Shown one piece after another: positions 51,536 through 61,472 of a DNA stretch of 64,000 nucleotides. The DNA comes from B73-G16 sp964611295 (GTDB taxonomy: Bacteria > Desulfobacterota > B13-G15), in NCBI GenBank assembly GCA_964611295.1, contig CAZSWV010000001.1, positions 149,092 to 213,091 on the forward strand, read 5' to 3'. A program made the translations under genes and the position numbers. How positions within the stretch are numbered: position 1 is the stretch's first letter; each line of letters opens with the position of its first letter. Below the pieces are notes generated by a model, which ran no database searches, was not told the origin of the DNA, and saw nothing but the letters and a program-made list of their open reading frames with translations.

Positions 51536-54109
51536 GTGAAGAGGCCGTTTGTCTCAAAGGTATTTTGTGCCTGCTTCTTTTTACTCTGGTTTACATCTGC
51601 ATGGGCCTATTATGGGACTAAGGTCGAAAGATTGCGTTTGCCAAATGGCTTCCGTTTAGTGCTCCTTGAGGAGCCTTCAAAGGAAGTTGTCTCCTCTCAA
51701 CTTTGGATTGAAGTAGGAAGCGCATATGAGGAGGAGTCCCAGGCAGGCATAGCCCACTTGATAGAGCACATGATTTTCAAACCCACCCAAAAGAATCCCG
51801 AGGGAGTGGCTTCTGTAATCGAGTCAATTGGCGGGAGGATAAACGCCTTTACTTCTTTTGACTACACTGTCTTTCACTTCACTGTCAAAAGCAAGGGATT
51901 GGGAAAAGCCCTTGAGGCCCTTGCCGACGCAGTGTTGGCCCCCCTTTTTGACCCCGAGGAGCTCGAAAGGGAAAGGGAAGTTGTCATTGAAGAGATAAAG
52001 ATGAGTAGGGACGATCCTGATAAGAAGTTTCGCCAAGCCCTGTGGGCTAACGCCTTTGAGGCCCATCCTTATAGAAGACCTATTCTCGGTTTTGAGGGAT
52101 CCCTTAAGGAGGTAAAAAGGGAAGATCTGATACGCTTCCACAGTACGTGGTACGTACCCCAGAGGATGGTCCTTGTGGTAGTTGGTGCTTTTGACAAAGG
52201 ACGGCTTAAGGCGCAAGTAGAGAGGCTATTTGGGATAGAAGGTCGGTCTTCTCCTTCCCGTTTGCCCCTATATGAAGGCCCCTTACGACGTCCCAAGTTC
52301 TTTGTCCAAATGGGCGCGCAGAGGGAAGTGATTTCCCTTGCCTTCAGGATCCCCGGGATGTCTTTGGAGGAAGCTTTAGTCTTTGACCTTCTGGAAGAAC
52401 TATTGGCGGGAGGTCGTAATTCGAGGCTTTTCAAAAGCTTGGTGGAAAAGGATTTGGCGGTCTCAGTGGAAGCAAGGTCCATCACCCTAAAGGAAAGTGG
52501 CCTTTTTACAGTTGAAGTGACCCCTAAAAGGGGAAGGGAAGTGGAGGTCCTTAAGGCCATAAAGGAAGAACTGCAGAGTATGGCCATAGGTGGCCTTACA
52601 AAAGATGAAATAGAACGTGCCAAGAAAAGGTTGGAAAGGAATTTGTTTTATTCCTTTGAAACCACGGAAGAAAAAGCGCACCTTTTAGGGTTCTTTGAGG
52701 TCATGTTGGGTAATGCCGAGCTTTTACAAGACTACGTGCGGATAATTAGGGGGATTAAAGAAAAGGAAGTATCCGAGATAGTCAAGAAGTACCTCCTCAA
52801 AGGCTTCCCCGTCATAGGTATCCTTACCTCTCAGGAGCGTGAAGGGGTTGAAGACCGATTGCTCGGTGTTTTTTCGCCTTTGGTAGCGTCGAGGTTGAAT
52901 AACGGGGCGAAATTGCTCCTTTTGAAAAGAGAAGGACTTCCTACTGTAGCTGTGACCGTGGCTTTCCATGGAGGCGTAAGCTGTGAAAGCGAGCAAAAGG
53001 GAGGTATAACGGCCCTTTTAGCAAAGGGCCTGACAAGAGGTACCTTTGGTTTATCTGCTTCTGAGATCTCTTCTAGACTTGAGAAGATGGGAGGGATGCT
53101 TGAAGGCTTTTACGGACGCGATGCTTTTGGTCTCAAAGGGAAGGTCGTAAAGGAAAATTTAAAGGATTTTGTGAAGCTTTTATCAGAGGTCATCTTGAAG
53201 GTTTCCTTTCCCCGGCAGGAAGTAGATAAAGCCAAAGAAGAACAGCTTGAGGAAATAAAGAGGCAAAGGGAAAACCTTACTGCCTATGCCTTTCAATTGT
53301 TCCGTTCCGAGTTCTTCAAAGGACATCCTTATGGCTTGAACCCTTTGGGTACGGAAGAATCGGTAAAGGGCCTTTCAAGGGAAGACCTAATGGAGTATTG
53401 GCGTTCGTTTGCTACACCTGACAGGATGGTGATCTCGGTTGTAGGAGATGTAGAACCTGAAGCTCTCTTTAAGCTCTTTGAGAAGGCCTTAGGTGTTAAA
53501 TGGAATACAGGGAAAGAAGGCGGGATTGATCGTGCCTTCGCATGGGTGCCTCCTCGGTTCTTCAAAGAGGTGGAATACGGAAAGGGTGAACAAGTCCACA
53601 TCATTTGGGGATTTCCAGCACCAGAGTTTCTTTCCCAGGACTATGAGGCTTTTACGTTACTTGAGGCCTTTCTCGGAGGTCAGAAAGGAAGGCCGTTCAA
53701 GAGGTTGCGAGAAGAGCTTGGGTTGGCTTATCAGATATCCTTTTTTTACAGCGCAGGGTCAAAAGGAGGGTATTGTGGTTTTTACCTTTCTACAAGTCCA
53801 GAAAAATTAGAGGTCTCCAAAGAAGCTTTAAAAGAAGTTCTAAAGGATCTTTTGACAGAACAGATAAGGGAAGATGAGCTTGAGAATGCCAAGGAATACC
53901 TTCTTAGCAATTACGAGATAGACCTTGAAGATCCCCTTCGCCTTTCCCTTGTTATCGCCCTTGACGAGCTTAACGGCAGAGGCGCTTCTTACCATTTGGC
54001 CTTCCCCGAAAAGGTGAAAGCCCTTTCTCCTTTTGTGTTTTCTAGGAAGCTTAAAGGCTACCTTAACCCTGAAGGAGGTGCTTGGCTTCTGCTTAAGCCA
54101 AGCCCTTAA
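51536..54109 (+). CDS. Secreted M16-family zinc metallopeptidase
   Basis: 857 residues: signal peptide ending TSAWAYY, then two M16 halves. The first has the inverted zinc motif HLIEH and the downstream acidic ligands EREREVVIEEI; the second lacks HxxEH (the aligned part reads GITALLAKGL) but keeps the Arg/Tyr region RLREELGLAYQ, as in PqqL/PtrA-type clam-shell proteases. It degrades or matures peptides in the periplasm. GTG 51536 is used; AGGAG lies 13 nt upstream. Position after an ABC exporter suggests peptide handling. Confidence 0.93.
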   Translation: MKRPFVSKVFCACFFLLWFTSAWAYYGTKVERLRLPNGFRLVLLEEPSKEVVSSQLWIEVGSAYEEESQAGIAHLIEHMIFKPTQKNPEGVASVIESIGGRINAFTSFDYTVFHFTVKSKGLGKALEALADAVLAPLFDPEELEREREVVIEEIKMSRDDPDKKFRQALWANAFEAHPYRRPILGFEGSLKEVKREDLIRFHSTWYVPQRMVLVVVGAFDKGRLKAQVERLFGIEGRSSPSRLPLYEGPLRRPKFFVQMGAQREVISLAFRIPGMSLEEALVFDLLEELLAGGRNSRLFKSLVEKDLAVSVEARSITLKESGLFTVEVTPKRGREVEVLKAIKEELQSMAIGGLTKDEIERAKKRLERNLFYSFETTEEKAHLLGFFEVMLGNAELLQDYVRIIRGIKEKEVSEIVKKYLLKGFPVIGILTSQEREGVEDRLLGVFSPLVASRLNNGAKLLLLKREGLPTVAVTVAFHGGVSCESEQKGGITALLAKGLTRGTFGLSASEISSRLEKMGGMLEGFYGRDAFGLKGKVVKENLKDFVKLLSEVILKVSFPRQEVDKAKEEQLEEIKRQRENLTAYAFQLFRSEFFKGHPYGLNPLGTEESVKGLSREDLMEYWRSFATPDRMVISVVGDVEPEALFKLFEKALGVKWNTGKEGGIDRAFAWVPPRFFKEVEYGKGEQVHIIWGFPAPEFLSQDYEAFTLLEAFLGGQKGRPFKRLREELGLAYQISFFYSAGSKGGYCGFYLSTSPEKLEVSKEALKEVLKDLLTEQIREDELENAKEYLLSNYEIDLEDPLRLSLVIALDELNGRGASYHLAFPEKVKALSPFVFSRKLKGYLNPEGGAWLLLKPSP

Positions 54110-54401
54110 GTTTCTGGTACACAGAAGTTATTTTCCCTTCCAACGTTTGGGGTTTATCCCTTCTGTCGTCTATCTTTATAAGCGTTAAAACCCTCCTTGC
54201 GCCCTTTTGAAAGGGGAGCTCATGTAATTTCCTTGCTGTTTCAAGCAACAGATTTAGATCGCCTTCTACCTGTGTACCCATGGCTGTGACTTCGTATTTC
54301 AAGCCAAGTTCTTGGAGCGCCTTAAGGCATTCTGCCACATAAGAGCTGAGGCTCGTATCCTTAGTGCCAAGGGGTACAATAGTGATCTCCATTATTGCCA
54401 T
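54093..54401 (-). CDS. UPF0045/MTH1187-family thiamine-binding protein
   Basis: 102 residues, ferredoxin-like. MEITIVPLGTKDTSLSSYV and TAMGTQVEGDL are the family signatures; homologues bind thiamine-like or HMP compounds. It converges on the M16 gene with a 17-bp overlap; GGAGG precedes ATG 54401. Confidence 0.88.
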   Translation of the reverse strand: MAIMEITIVPLGTKDTSLSSYVAECLKALQELGLKYEVTAMGTQVEGDLNLLLETARKLHELPFQKGARRVLTLIKIDDRRDKPQTLEGKITSVYQKLKGLA

Positions 54402-54414
54402 TTTCTTTCCTCCT

Positions 54415-55491
54415 TTAGGTCTTTATAAGTATAGAGATGTAGACCCCAAGGGCCATGAAGCCGATGTTGGCTGCCCATGCGGAGAAAAAAGGTGGTAAAT
54501 ATCCGGCTTTACCAAGCGCTTGGGTCAAAGAAAAGAAAGTGTAATACACCGTACCTATTGATAAACCTATCGCTATCCCCTGAGGGATACCCCCTTCACG
54601 TCTTCGTCCAGTCCAAAGGGCAATAGGGACTCCTAGCATAGCCAAGGCGAGGCATGAAAAGCCATAGGAAAGACGACAATGTAGTTCAACCGCATGGGCA
54701 TAAGGGCGATGTCCTGCTTCCCTTGCCCTTTTTATGTAACGTTTGAGTTCCTCAAAAGACATCAAAGGAGGCTCCTTCAACGACCTACGTATGTCCTTGG
54801 GTTTGAAGGCCAAGGGGTATGGCATTTGTTCCTCATATTGCCTAATTACCTTGTTGTTGGCTAAGTCCCAAAGGGTTACGTTGTGAAGTACCCATTTGTT
54901 TTCTTCCCATTTTGCGGATTCTGCCTCAAGGAAGGCCTTGAGCTTGTGGTCTTCGATCTTGAAGATCCTCAATCCTTGTAAGGTATCTGGTTGTGCAAAA
55001 TCTATGCTATAGACCTCTGATCCCTTTTTATACCAAAGCTTGCCGGCCTGAAGGCTCATCTCGCTTGGCCTTTCTCCTTTTATTTCATGCGCCCAAATAA
55101 ACTCGGTCTTTTGCCTTAAAACCGACGAAGCTTCTTTTCCTACCACTGCCAAAAGGGAGACAACAAAGGCCACTGATAAGATAGGTAAGGCCAAAATGTG
55201 ATATCCTGCCCCAGAAGTTTGTAGGGCCAATATTTCCTTCGTTTTGGATAAGATGCCGAGGGAAATCGTACTGGCCACCAGGACAGAAAAAGGAAGGATA
55301 TCAGTGGAAACTATCGGTATTTTATAGAGCAAGTACCTTAGAAAGGCATTAAAGGCCCCTCCTTTCTCAAGGACCGTATCTATCCTCTCGAGCACATCGA
55401 TGGCCAAAAAAGTGACGAGAAATCCCAAAAAGGTCATGGAAAAGTACCTTAGGAATTCTTCACCTATATAACGACTGATCCTTCTCATCAT
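54415..55491 (-). CDS. lptG: LPS export permease LptG
   Basis: 358 residues of the YjgP/YjgQ family: six helices with a periplasmic beta-jellyroll domain (about 130-260) between TM 3 and 4. It lies after lptF with ATGA overlap, the usual gene order. With LptF and LptB it extracts LPS from the inner membrane. Confidence 0.88.
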   Translation of the reverse strand: MMRRISRYIGEEFLRYFSMTFLGFLVTFLAIDVLERIDTVLEKGGAFNAFLRYLLYKIPIVSTDILPFSVLVASTISLGILSKTKEILALQTSGAGYHILALPILSVAFVVSLLAVVGKEASSVLRQKTEFIWAHEIKGERPSEMSLQAGKLWYKKGSEVYSIDFAQPDTLQGLRIFKIEDHKLKAFLEAESAKWEENKWVLHNVTLWDLANNKVIRQYEEQMPYPLAFKPKDIRRSLKEPPLMSFEELKRYIKRAREAGHRPYAHAVELHCRLSYGFSCLALAMLGVPIALWTGRRREGGIPQGIAIGLSIGTVYYTFFSLTQALGKAGYLPPFFSAWAANIGFMALGVYISILIKT

Positions 55492-56639
55492 CGTCCCTTT
55501 AGGGCTTCAACCCCCTTTTCAAGTAGGTCCAAGAGCACCACAGGCCTTTCCCTTTCTATCTTCCCCAAGAGCCAAAAGGATAGGACAAAAAGGGAGAGGT
55601 TTGGTAACCATGCTCCGCCCCATGGTGGCAAAATCAGGGCTGCGCTTAAGGCCTTTCCTAAGCAGTAGAGGCCGTAATAAAGGACTACCGTTAAGGTACT
55701 CAAAACAAATCCCAAGGCTTTACCCCCTCTGGTACGGTATAGGCCTAGACATAGACCCAAAAGGCCAAGGGCAAATGGGGAAAAGGGAATGGCCCACTTG
55801 AGGTGGAGTTCCACAAGCTGCGGGGTTATGTCCTTGCCTTCTTTTAAGCGTTCTCGTATCTTTTCGCGTAGTTCCTTGAAGGACATTTCCTTTTCAAGTA
55901 GCTTGATTTTACTTTTCTTACGGACTTCTTCTATGATCTCTGAAGGGGAAAAAGAGAGGGCATATCTTTCGAACTGTAGAACCGAATATCCTTTTTTCTC
56001 CCTTAGATGGGCTTCGCCTTTCTTCAATTCAATGGAAAAGGTCAAGTTAGTTTTATCCGCAAAAATCCTCCCCCTTTCTGCAAGGAGAACAGCAACTTTT
56101 TCTGGGTCTCTTTGGTCGAAGAGTAGGATCCCCTTAAGGTCGTTTTCTTCGATCTTCTGTACGTAAAGCATTACCTTTGGGGTGAGGGGGATAAAGGCCT
56201 TCTCTTTTATTTTCGGTACCAGCCCCTTTTTTGCTGTTTCAAAGAGGAAATCTTGGGTGGTCCTTACAGCCCATGGTACGCCATAAAGGGTGAGGAAAAG
56301 GGTGAGGGACGAAGCAAAAGCGGAAACCAAGAGCACCGGTTTCAGAAGTCTAAGGGGCGACATGCCCGAGGTTTTAAGGGCCAGAAGTTCCTTATCAGCG
56401 TTCATGCGGCTTAAGGTAACTAGGATCCCAAGCAACGCCGACATAGGTATTACGTAAACCAAAAAAGAGGGCATCATGAGCAAAAGGACGACCATCCCCG
56501 AAAGGAAGGGGATGCCCTTTTCCACTAACATTTCGGAAAACTTGAAAAGTTTTCCTCCAATGAAAGCAAAGGAAAAAGCCCCTATCCCCAATAGGCCGTA
56601 CTGGAAAGTCTCTGTGATCACTGTACGTTCGATTATCAT
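55488..56639 (-). CDS. lptF: LPS export permease LptF
   Basis: 383 residues, YjgP/YjgQ family with N-terminal helices, LSRMNADKELLALKTSGMSP coupling helix and a periplasmic domain (about 130-250), C-terminal helices. The start at ATG 56639 shares ATGA with smc; a longer frame to 56753 runs inside smc. LptB, LptC and LptA are outside the window. Confidence 0.88.
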   Translation of the reverse strand: MIIERTVITETFQYGLLGIGAFSFAFIGGKLFKFSEMLVEKGIPFLSGMVVLLLMMPSFLVYVIPMSALLGILVTLSRMNADKELLALKTSGMSPLRLLKPVLLVSAFASSLTLFLTLYGVPWAVRTTQDFLFETAKKGLVPKIKEKAFIPLTPKVMLYVQKIEENDLKGILLFDQRDPEKVAVLLAERGRIFADKTNLTFSIELKKGEAHLREKKGYSVLQFERYALSFSPSEIIEEVRKKSKIKLLEKEMSFKELREKIRERLKEGKDITPQLVELHLKWAIPFSPFALGLLGLCLGLYRTRGGKALGFVLSTLTVVLYYGLYCLGKALSAALILPPWGGAWLPNLSLFVLSFWLLGKIERERPVVLLDLLEKGVEALKGR

Positions 56640-59600
56640 TTCAGCTCGAGAGAAAAGACCTTGGAAACCCCTGGGGTCTCCATGGTTACGCCATAAACAT
56701 AAGAGGCTGCCTCTACCGTTTTTTTCTTGTGGGTTACCAAAATGAACTGGCATTGCTCCCCTAGTTCCTGAAGCAAGCCTATGAACCTTTCAAGATTGGC
56801 CTCATCAAGGGCTGAATCCACCTCGTCCATTATACAAAAGGGGGCGGGTTTGATGAAAAACAGGGACATGAAGAAGGCAATGGAGGCCATGGTCTTCTCT
56901 CCCCGGGACAGGAGTTCCATGCTTTTTAGCCTTTTCCCAGGGGGCTGAACAAAAATACGGACACCATGCCCATCCTTCCCGTCTACTGCGAGTTCGCCTT
57001 TTCCTCCTTGAAAGAGCCTTCCTATCATATCCTTGAAGATTTCGTTGAGGGCCTCCATGGTCTCAGAGAATACTTCATAACCCCGGCTTTCCAACTCCTT
57101 TACTGACTTTTGGAGTTCCCTTAAGGATTCCTCTAAGTCTGCCTTTTGCCGCTCCAGAAATTCCACCCTTTTTTTAACCTCCTCGTATTCTTCGATCGCT
57201 CCTAGGTAAACGTCCCTGAGCTCCTCAAGGGCCCTTCTGAGGTTTTCTTTCCTCCTAGAGAGGTCTTCTTCAAGAGAGATCCCCTTCAGCCTTTGGAGGG
57301 CTTGTTCTGGTGTCAGGCCAAAGGTCTTGAGTATGCTTTCCCAACGGAGCATTTCTACCCTTAAGGCCTCAAGTCTTGATCTAAAGGATGAAGCTTCAGC
57401 CGACTTGCGAGTTTCTTCATCAAAAAGGTCCCTTTCCTTTTGTCTAAGTGTGTTGAGACCTTGTGACACGGCCTTAAGAGCTTCTTCTACCTTTTGTATC
57501 TCTTCAATGGTCTCATTTATTTTTTCCTCTATAGGGCGTAACCTCTCGTTAAGGGAGGTCTCTTTGACAGCGAGCTCTCGCATCTGTCTGAGGAGGTCCT
57601 CCTTTTCCCTTTCCAAGCGGTTTTGCTCTTCTTTTGTCAGAGAGATGCGCTCAAAAAGTTTCCCCAAGTAAGCTTTTTTGGATTCAAGGCGTTCTTCCAA
57701 CTTTACCAATTCCTCCCTTAAGGGTTCTCTTTCCCTTTCCAGGGCCTTTTTCTCAGTTAGGGTTTTGCCAAGTTTCCTTTCCACTTCCTCAAATTCCCCT
57801 CTGACCTTTATTTGATTTTCTTTTGTCCTTTCTAAGTATTCCTTTGCCTTTCCCTTTTCCCTTTCCCAGATGTCGATTTCAGCAACTGTCTGGTTCAGTT
57901 CTTCTTTAACGTTTGCAAGTTTCCGTTGGAGGACAAGGGTTTTTGCTTCCAATTCCCTTAAATAGCGTTCAGTCTCTAGCTTCTTCTTTTCTTTTTCTTC
58001 CCTCTGGGCCTCTTTGTTTTGTATACTTTCCTTTAAGTTAACGAGTTTTTTGCGTAAGGCTTGATAACCCTTCTCGGTGTGGGCGAGTTTTTCTCCCAGT
58101 TCTTTCCCCCTTTCTTCAAGCTCCTTGATAAGGTTTTTCCTTTCTAGAGCTCCAATCCCCTTATTGGTCCAAAGAATCCCTTGGTTATCCAGATAGAGCC
58201 CTTGGCGTGTCACATAACCCTTGTCCTTGGAAAAGTAAGGGGGTAGGTTTTCGACTAGCTCCACTTTTTCCAAAAACCTCATTAAGGTACCGCTTTTATC
58301 TTTTACCCATGTAAAAAGAGGATCTTGCTTTTTATCCTCCCCTATTTGGTCAGATACCAAGGCAAGGACCTCACCTTTTGTCAAACGAACCAATCTTTCG
58401 GCCTCTTCTACTGACTCTACTAGTACCGCTCTGAGACGTTCACCAAGCACTGCTTCTAAGGCCTTTTCGTATCCCCTTTCGACTTCGATTAAGTCCTCAA
58501 GTAAGCGGGCTTCTTGTAACCCAAAGGAAGAAGGGGATTCGAGGACGCGTTTCAAGGCTTCTGGGTAACCTTCCTTGGTGCGTTGCATGGTCAATAAGGT
58601 CTTGTAACGAAGGTCAAGGGCTTCCCTTTCGGCCTTAAGGGATTGGAGTTGCTGGCGCAGGGATTCAAGAACTTTTTCCAAATTGAGGGCTTCTGACCTT
58701 TTTGCTAATATCTCCGCCTCTAGGTTTTTGAGATCATCTGAAAGCTTTTTCAGATCAGAGGACTTATTTTGGAACTCTTCTACGACTTGGCTTATTTCGG
58801 CATCTAAGGCTTCTTTCTCCTTAGTTAACCTTTCTTGTTTTGCCTTCAAGGTGTTTAAGGCCTTTTCGGCTTCACGAAGGAGGTTTTCGGCCTTGATCCT
58901 TTCTGTTTCTTTTTCAAGCAAATTACGCCTGAGGGTTTCCTTTTCCCTTTGCAGGCTCTCTACAAGAGGCGATAATTCTTTCAATTTGAGCTCTAAGCCT
59001 TCAAGCTTAAGGCGTTTTGTACGCAGTGCTTGTTCAATTTCGGTAATTTGTGCCTTTAAAAGGTCGATTTCTCCCTCCAAACCCTTTATGGTGTTTAAAA
59101 GCGCCTCTGAACGCTCCTCAAGGTGTCTTTTCCGTTCCCAGGCCCTCGACATTTCGCCCTGAAGGGTTCTGAGACCTCTTTTCAACCGCTCCCTTTCAGA
59201 TTCGAGCTCCGAGAGGACGCCTTTGATTTCTCCTAAAGACAAGAGGAGTTCCCTTTGCTCTAATTCAAGTTGGGATATGCCATTTTCGGTTTCTATGCGT
59301 TTGCGTTTTATAGAATCCAGTTCTTCTTGGAGGTTTTTTAGAAAAGTGGAGGTCTTTTCGACCTCCTGAGAGATAGCTCGCCATTTAATGCTTGCTTCCT
59401 TTAGCTCAAGTTCCTCAAGTTCAGCTCGGATTGTTTTGAACCTTTTAGCCCTTTCGGCTTGATATTGCAAGGAATCAGCTTGCCGCTTTACTTCTCTCAG
59501 GACGTCTTCCAAGCGGTTTATATTGGCTTGGGTTTCTTCTATCTTTTTTAGGATTTCCCGCTTCCTTTCCTCCAGTTTGCTTATACCAGCTGCTTCTTCG

Positions 59601-60070
59601 ATGAGGCCCCTTATCTCGTGCGGATGGGCAGATATCAATGCTTCCACTTCGCCTTGAGGGATCACGGCATAGGTGTTAGGTCCAAGGCCTGTTCCCAGGA
59701 AGAAGTCGCGTATGTCTTTTAAACGGCACGGTCTTCTGTTTATAAGATACTGGCTTTCGCCAGAACGAAATAGCCTCCTCGTTATGCGGGTCTCCCTTCC
59801 TGTTTCCGGTTCTTCAAAAATAAGGGATACTTCCGCCATGGAGGCCGGTTTTATACCTTCAGTGCCTCCGAAGATCACGTCTTCCATACTCCTCAAACGC
59901 AAACAGGAAGGTTTCATCTCCCCCAGGGCCCAAAGGATGGCATCGACGATATTGGACTTGCCACAGCCATTAGGACCTACAATGACGCTTAGCCCTTTTT
60001 TGGGGAAACTCAAGTGACAGCGTTCTTGGAAGGACTTAAAACCGTAAAGTTCAATCCCCTTCAGCCGCAT
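56636..60070 (-). CDS. smc: Chromosome segregation ATPase SMC
   Basis: 1144 residues. N-terminal ATPase half with IVGPNGCGKSNIVDAI, long coiled coils (about 165-490 and 660-990), hinge (about 500-650, with RLRAVLVESVEEAERLV) and C-terminal half with FCIMDEVDSALDEANL (Walker B and D-loop). The ABC signature normally LSGGEK reads LSRGEK, a notable change. ATG 60070 starts the protein at LKGIELYGFKSF; it overlaps gltX by 20 nt. ScpA and ScpB are not here. Confidence 0.96.
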   Translation of the reverse strand: MRLKGIELYGFKSFQERCHLSFPKKGLSVIVGPNGCGKSNIVDAILWALGEMKPSCLRLRSMEDVIFGGTEGIKPASMAEVSLIFEEPETGRETRITRRLFRSGESQYLINRRPCRLKDIRDFFLGTGLGPNTYAVIPQGEVEALISAHPHEIRGLIEEAAGISKLEERKREILKKIEETQANINRLEDVLREVKRQADSLQYQAERAKRFKTIRAELEELELKEASIKWRAISQEVEKTSTFLKNLQEELDSIKRKRIETENGISQLELEQRELLLSLGEIKGVLSELESERERLKRGLRTLQGEMSRAWERKRHLEERSEALLNTIKGLEGEIDLLKAQITEIEQALRTKRLKLEGLELKLKELSPLVESLQREKETLRRNLLEKETERIKAENLLREAEKALNTLKAKQERLTKEKEALDAEISQVVEEFQNKSSDLKKLSDDLKNLEAEILAKRSEALNLEKVLESLRQQLQSLKAEREALDLRYKTLLTMQRTKEGYPEALKRVLESPSSFGLQEARLLEDLIEVERGYEKALEAVLGERLRAVLVESVEEAERLVRLTKGEVLALVSDQIGEDKKQDPLFTWVKDKSGTLMRFLEKVELVENLPPYFSKDKGYVTRQGLYLDNQGILWTNKGIGALERKNLIKELEERGKELGEKLAHTEKGYQALRKKLVNLKESIQNKEAQREEKEKKKLETERYLRELEAKTLVLQRKLANVKEELNQTVAEIDIWEREKGKAKEYLERTKENQIKVRGEFEEVERKLGKTLTEKKALEREREPLREELVKLEERLESKKAYLGKLFERISLTKEEQNRLEREKEDLLRQMRELAVKETSLNERLRPIEEKINETIEEIQKVEEALKAVSQGLNTLRQKERDLFDEETRKSAEASSFRSRLEALRVEMLRWESILKTFGLTPEQALQRLKGISLEEDLSRRKENLRRALEELRDVYLGAIEEYEEVKKRVEFLERQKADLEESLRELQKSVKELESRGYEVFSETMEALNEIFKDMIGRLFQGGKGELAVDGKDGHGVRIFVQPPGKRLKSMELLSRGEKTMASIAFFMSLFFIKPAPFCIMDEVDSALDEANLERFIGLLQELGEQCQFILVTHKKKTVEAASYVYGVTMETPGVSKVFSLELK

Positions 60071-61472
60071 CGGATATCCACTGAATAGCCCTTTCCATAC
60101 GACGGATGCACTCTTCCTTGCCAATGACCATCATGACTTCAAAAAGACCAGGACTTACGGTCTTGCCTGTAAGAGAGAGCCTTACTGCCTGGGCTGCGTC
60201 ACGCGTCTTGATGCCTATAGAATCCGCCAAAGACCTAAATACCTTTTCGAGCTCCTGAGGGCTAAAGGGGATCTCCTTCAAGGAGTCTTTAAAGGCTTGA
60301 AGGAAGGCTTTCCCTTTTCCGGTAAAGTACTTCCTTGTGGCTTCCTCTTCGTAAGAGAAGGGAGGTAAATAATATATAAGGGCCTGTTCGGCCATTTCCT
60401 CAAGCGTTTTCGAACGCGGCTGTAAGCTTTTCACGGCTTCAATGAGTTTACTATCAAACTCCACTTCAAGGCCCCTTTTTTCTAAATGCAAAATGAGCCT
60501 CCTTGCGATTTCCTCCGCCGGAAGGGCTTTGATATAGTGTGAGTTAAGCCAAAGGAGTTTGTCGACATCAAATACAGCAGGAGAACGGCTTACGTTCTCA
60601 AGGGAGAACTTCTCGATGAGCTCTTCTAGAGAAAACACCTCTTGGTCTCCATAAGACCAGCCGAGCCTAGCCAGGTAATTCACCATGGCTTCGGGCAGAA
60701 AGCCCATTTCACGATAGGCACTTACGGCAGTTGCCCCATGTCGTTTGCTCAACCTCGTGCGGTCTGTTCCAAGGATCAAGGGGACATGGGCAAATTTCGG
60801 GGGATCAAGCCCCAGAGCCCTATAGAGGAGAACTTGTTTTGGAGTGTTGTTGAGATGGTCATCTCCTCTTATCACATGGGTTATCCCCATCAAGGCATCG
60901 TCTATCACCACACAAAAGTTATAAGTGGGTGTCCCATCAGAACGCAGGATGATAAGGTCGTCAAGTTCTTCGTTTTTAAAAGAGACTTTCCCCCTCAACA
61001 GATCTTCGACGACCGTTGTCCCATCAAGGGGTACCTTAAACCTTATGGCAAAGGGTTTTTTAGGATGGTCCTTTCGGTATCTGCATCTTCCGTCATATTT
61101 AGGTTTTTTCCCTTCCTCAAGGGCCTTCTTTCGCATCTGTTCGAGTTCTTCTGGGGTGCAATAACACCTGTAAGCCTTCCCTTCCTCGAGGAGCTTAAAG
61201 GCCCATTGGCGGTAGAGGTCCATCCTTTCGCTTTGGAAATACGGACCTTCATCCCATCTGAGGCCAAGCCAGCTAAGGCTGTCCAAAATATCCCTTAGGT
61301 ATTCCTGCTTTGAACGCTCACGGTCAGTGTCTTCGATCCTCAGTATGAACTTGCCTCCATGGTGTTTGGCAAAAAGCCAGTTAAAGAGTGCGGTTCTAGC
61401 CCCTCCGATATGTAGATATCCTGTCGGACTAGGTGCAAAGCGTGTTCGGACTTCGTTACGGTTCATGTCCAT
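60051..61472 (-). CDS. gltX: Glutamyl-tRNA synthetase
   Basis: 473 residues. Class I signatures are FAPSPTGYLHIGGART (HIGH) and RLSKRHGA (KMSKS), with DTDRERS (Glu binding). Charges tRNA-Glu; whether it also charges tRNA-Gln (non-discriminating) cannot be decided here. GGAGG lies 12 nt before ATG 61472; the yip1 stop overlaps it. Confidence 0.96.
   Translation of the reverse strand: MDMNRNEVRTRFAPSPTGYLHIGGARTALFNWLFAKHHGGKFILRIEDTDRERSKQEYLRDILDSLSWLGLRWDEGPYFQSERMDLYRQWAFKLLEEGKAYRCYCTPEELEQMRKKALEEGKKPKYDGRCRYRKDHPKKPFAIRFKVPLDGTTVVEDLLRGKVSFKNEELDDLIILRSDGTPTYNFCVVIDDALMGITHVIRGDDHLNNTPKQVLLYRALGLDPPKFAHVPLILGTDRTRLSKRHGATAVSAYREMGFLPEAMVNYLARLGWSYGDQEVFSLEELIEKFSLENVSRSPAVFDVDKLLWLNSHYIKALPAEEIARRLILHLEKRGLEVEFDSKLIEAVKSLQPRSKTLEEMAEQALIYYLPPFSYEEEATRKYFTGKGKAFLQAFKDSLKEIPFSPQELEKVFRSLADSIGIKTRDAAQAVRLSLTGKTVSPGLFEVMMVIGKEECIRRMERAIQWISDAAEGD

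Noticed and set aside
60642..61298. 218-codon open frame opposite gltX
   Set aside because: Antisense shadow of a certain gene with no recognisable features.
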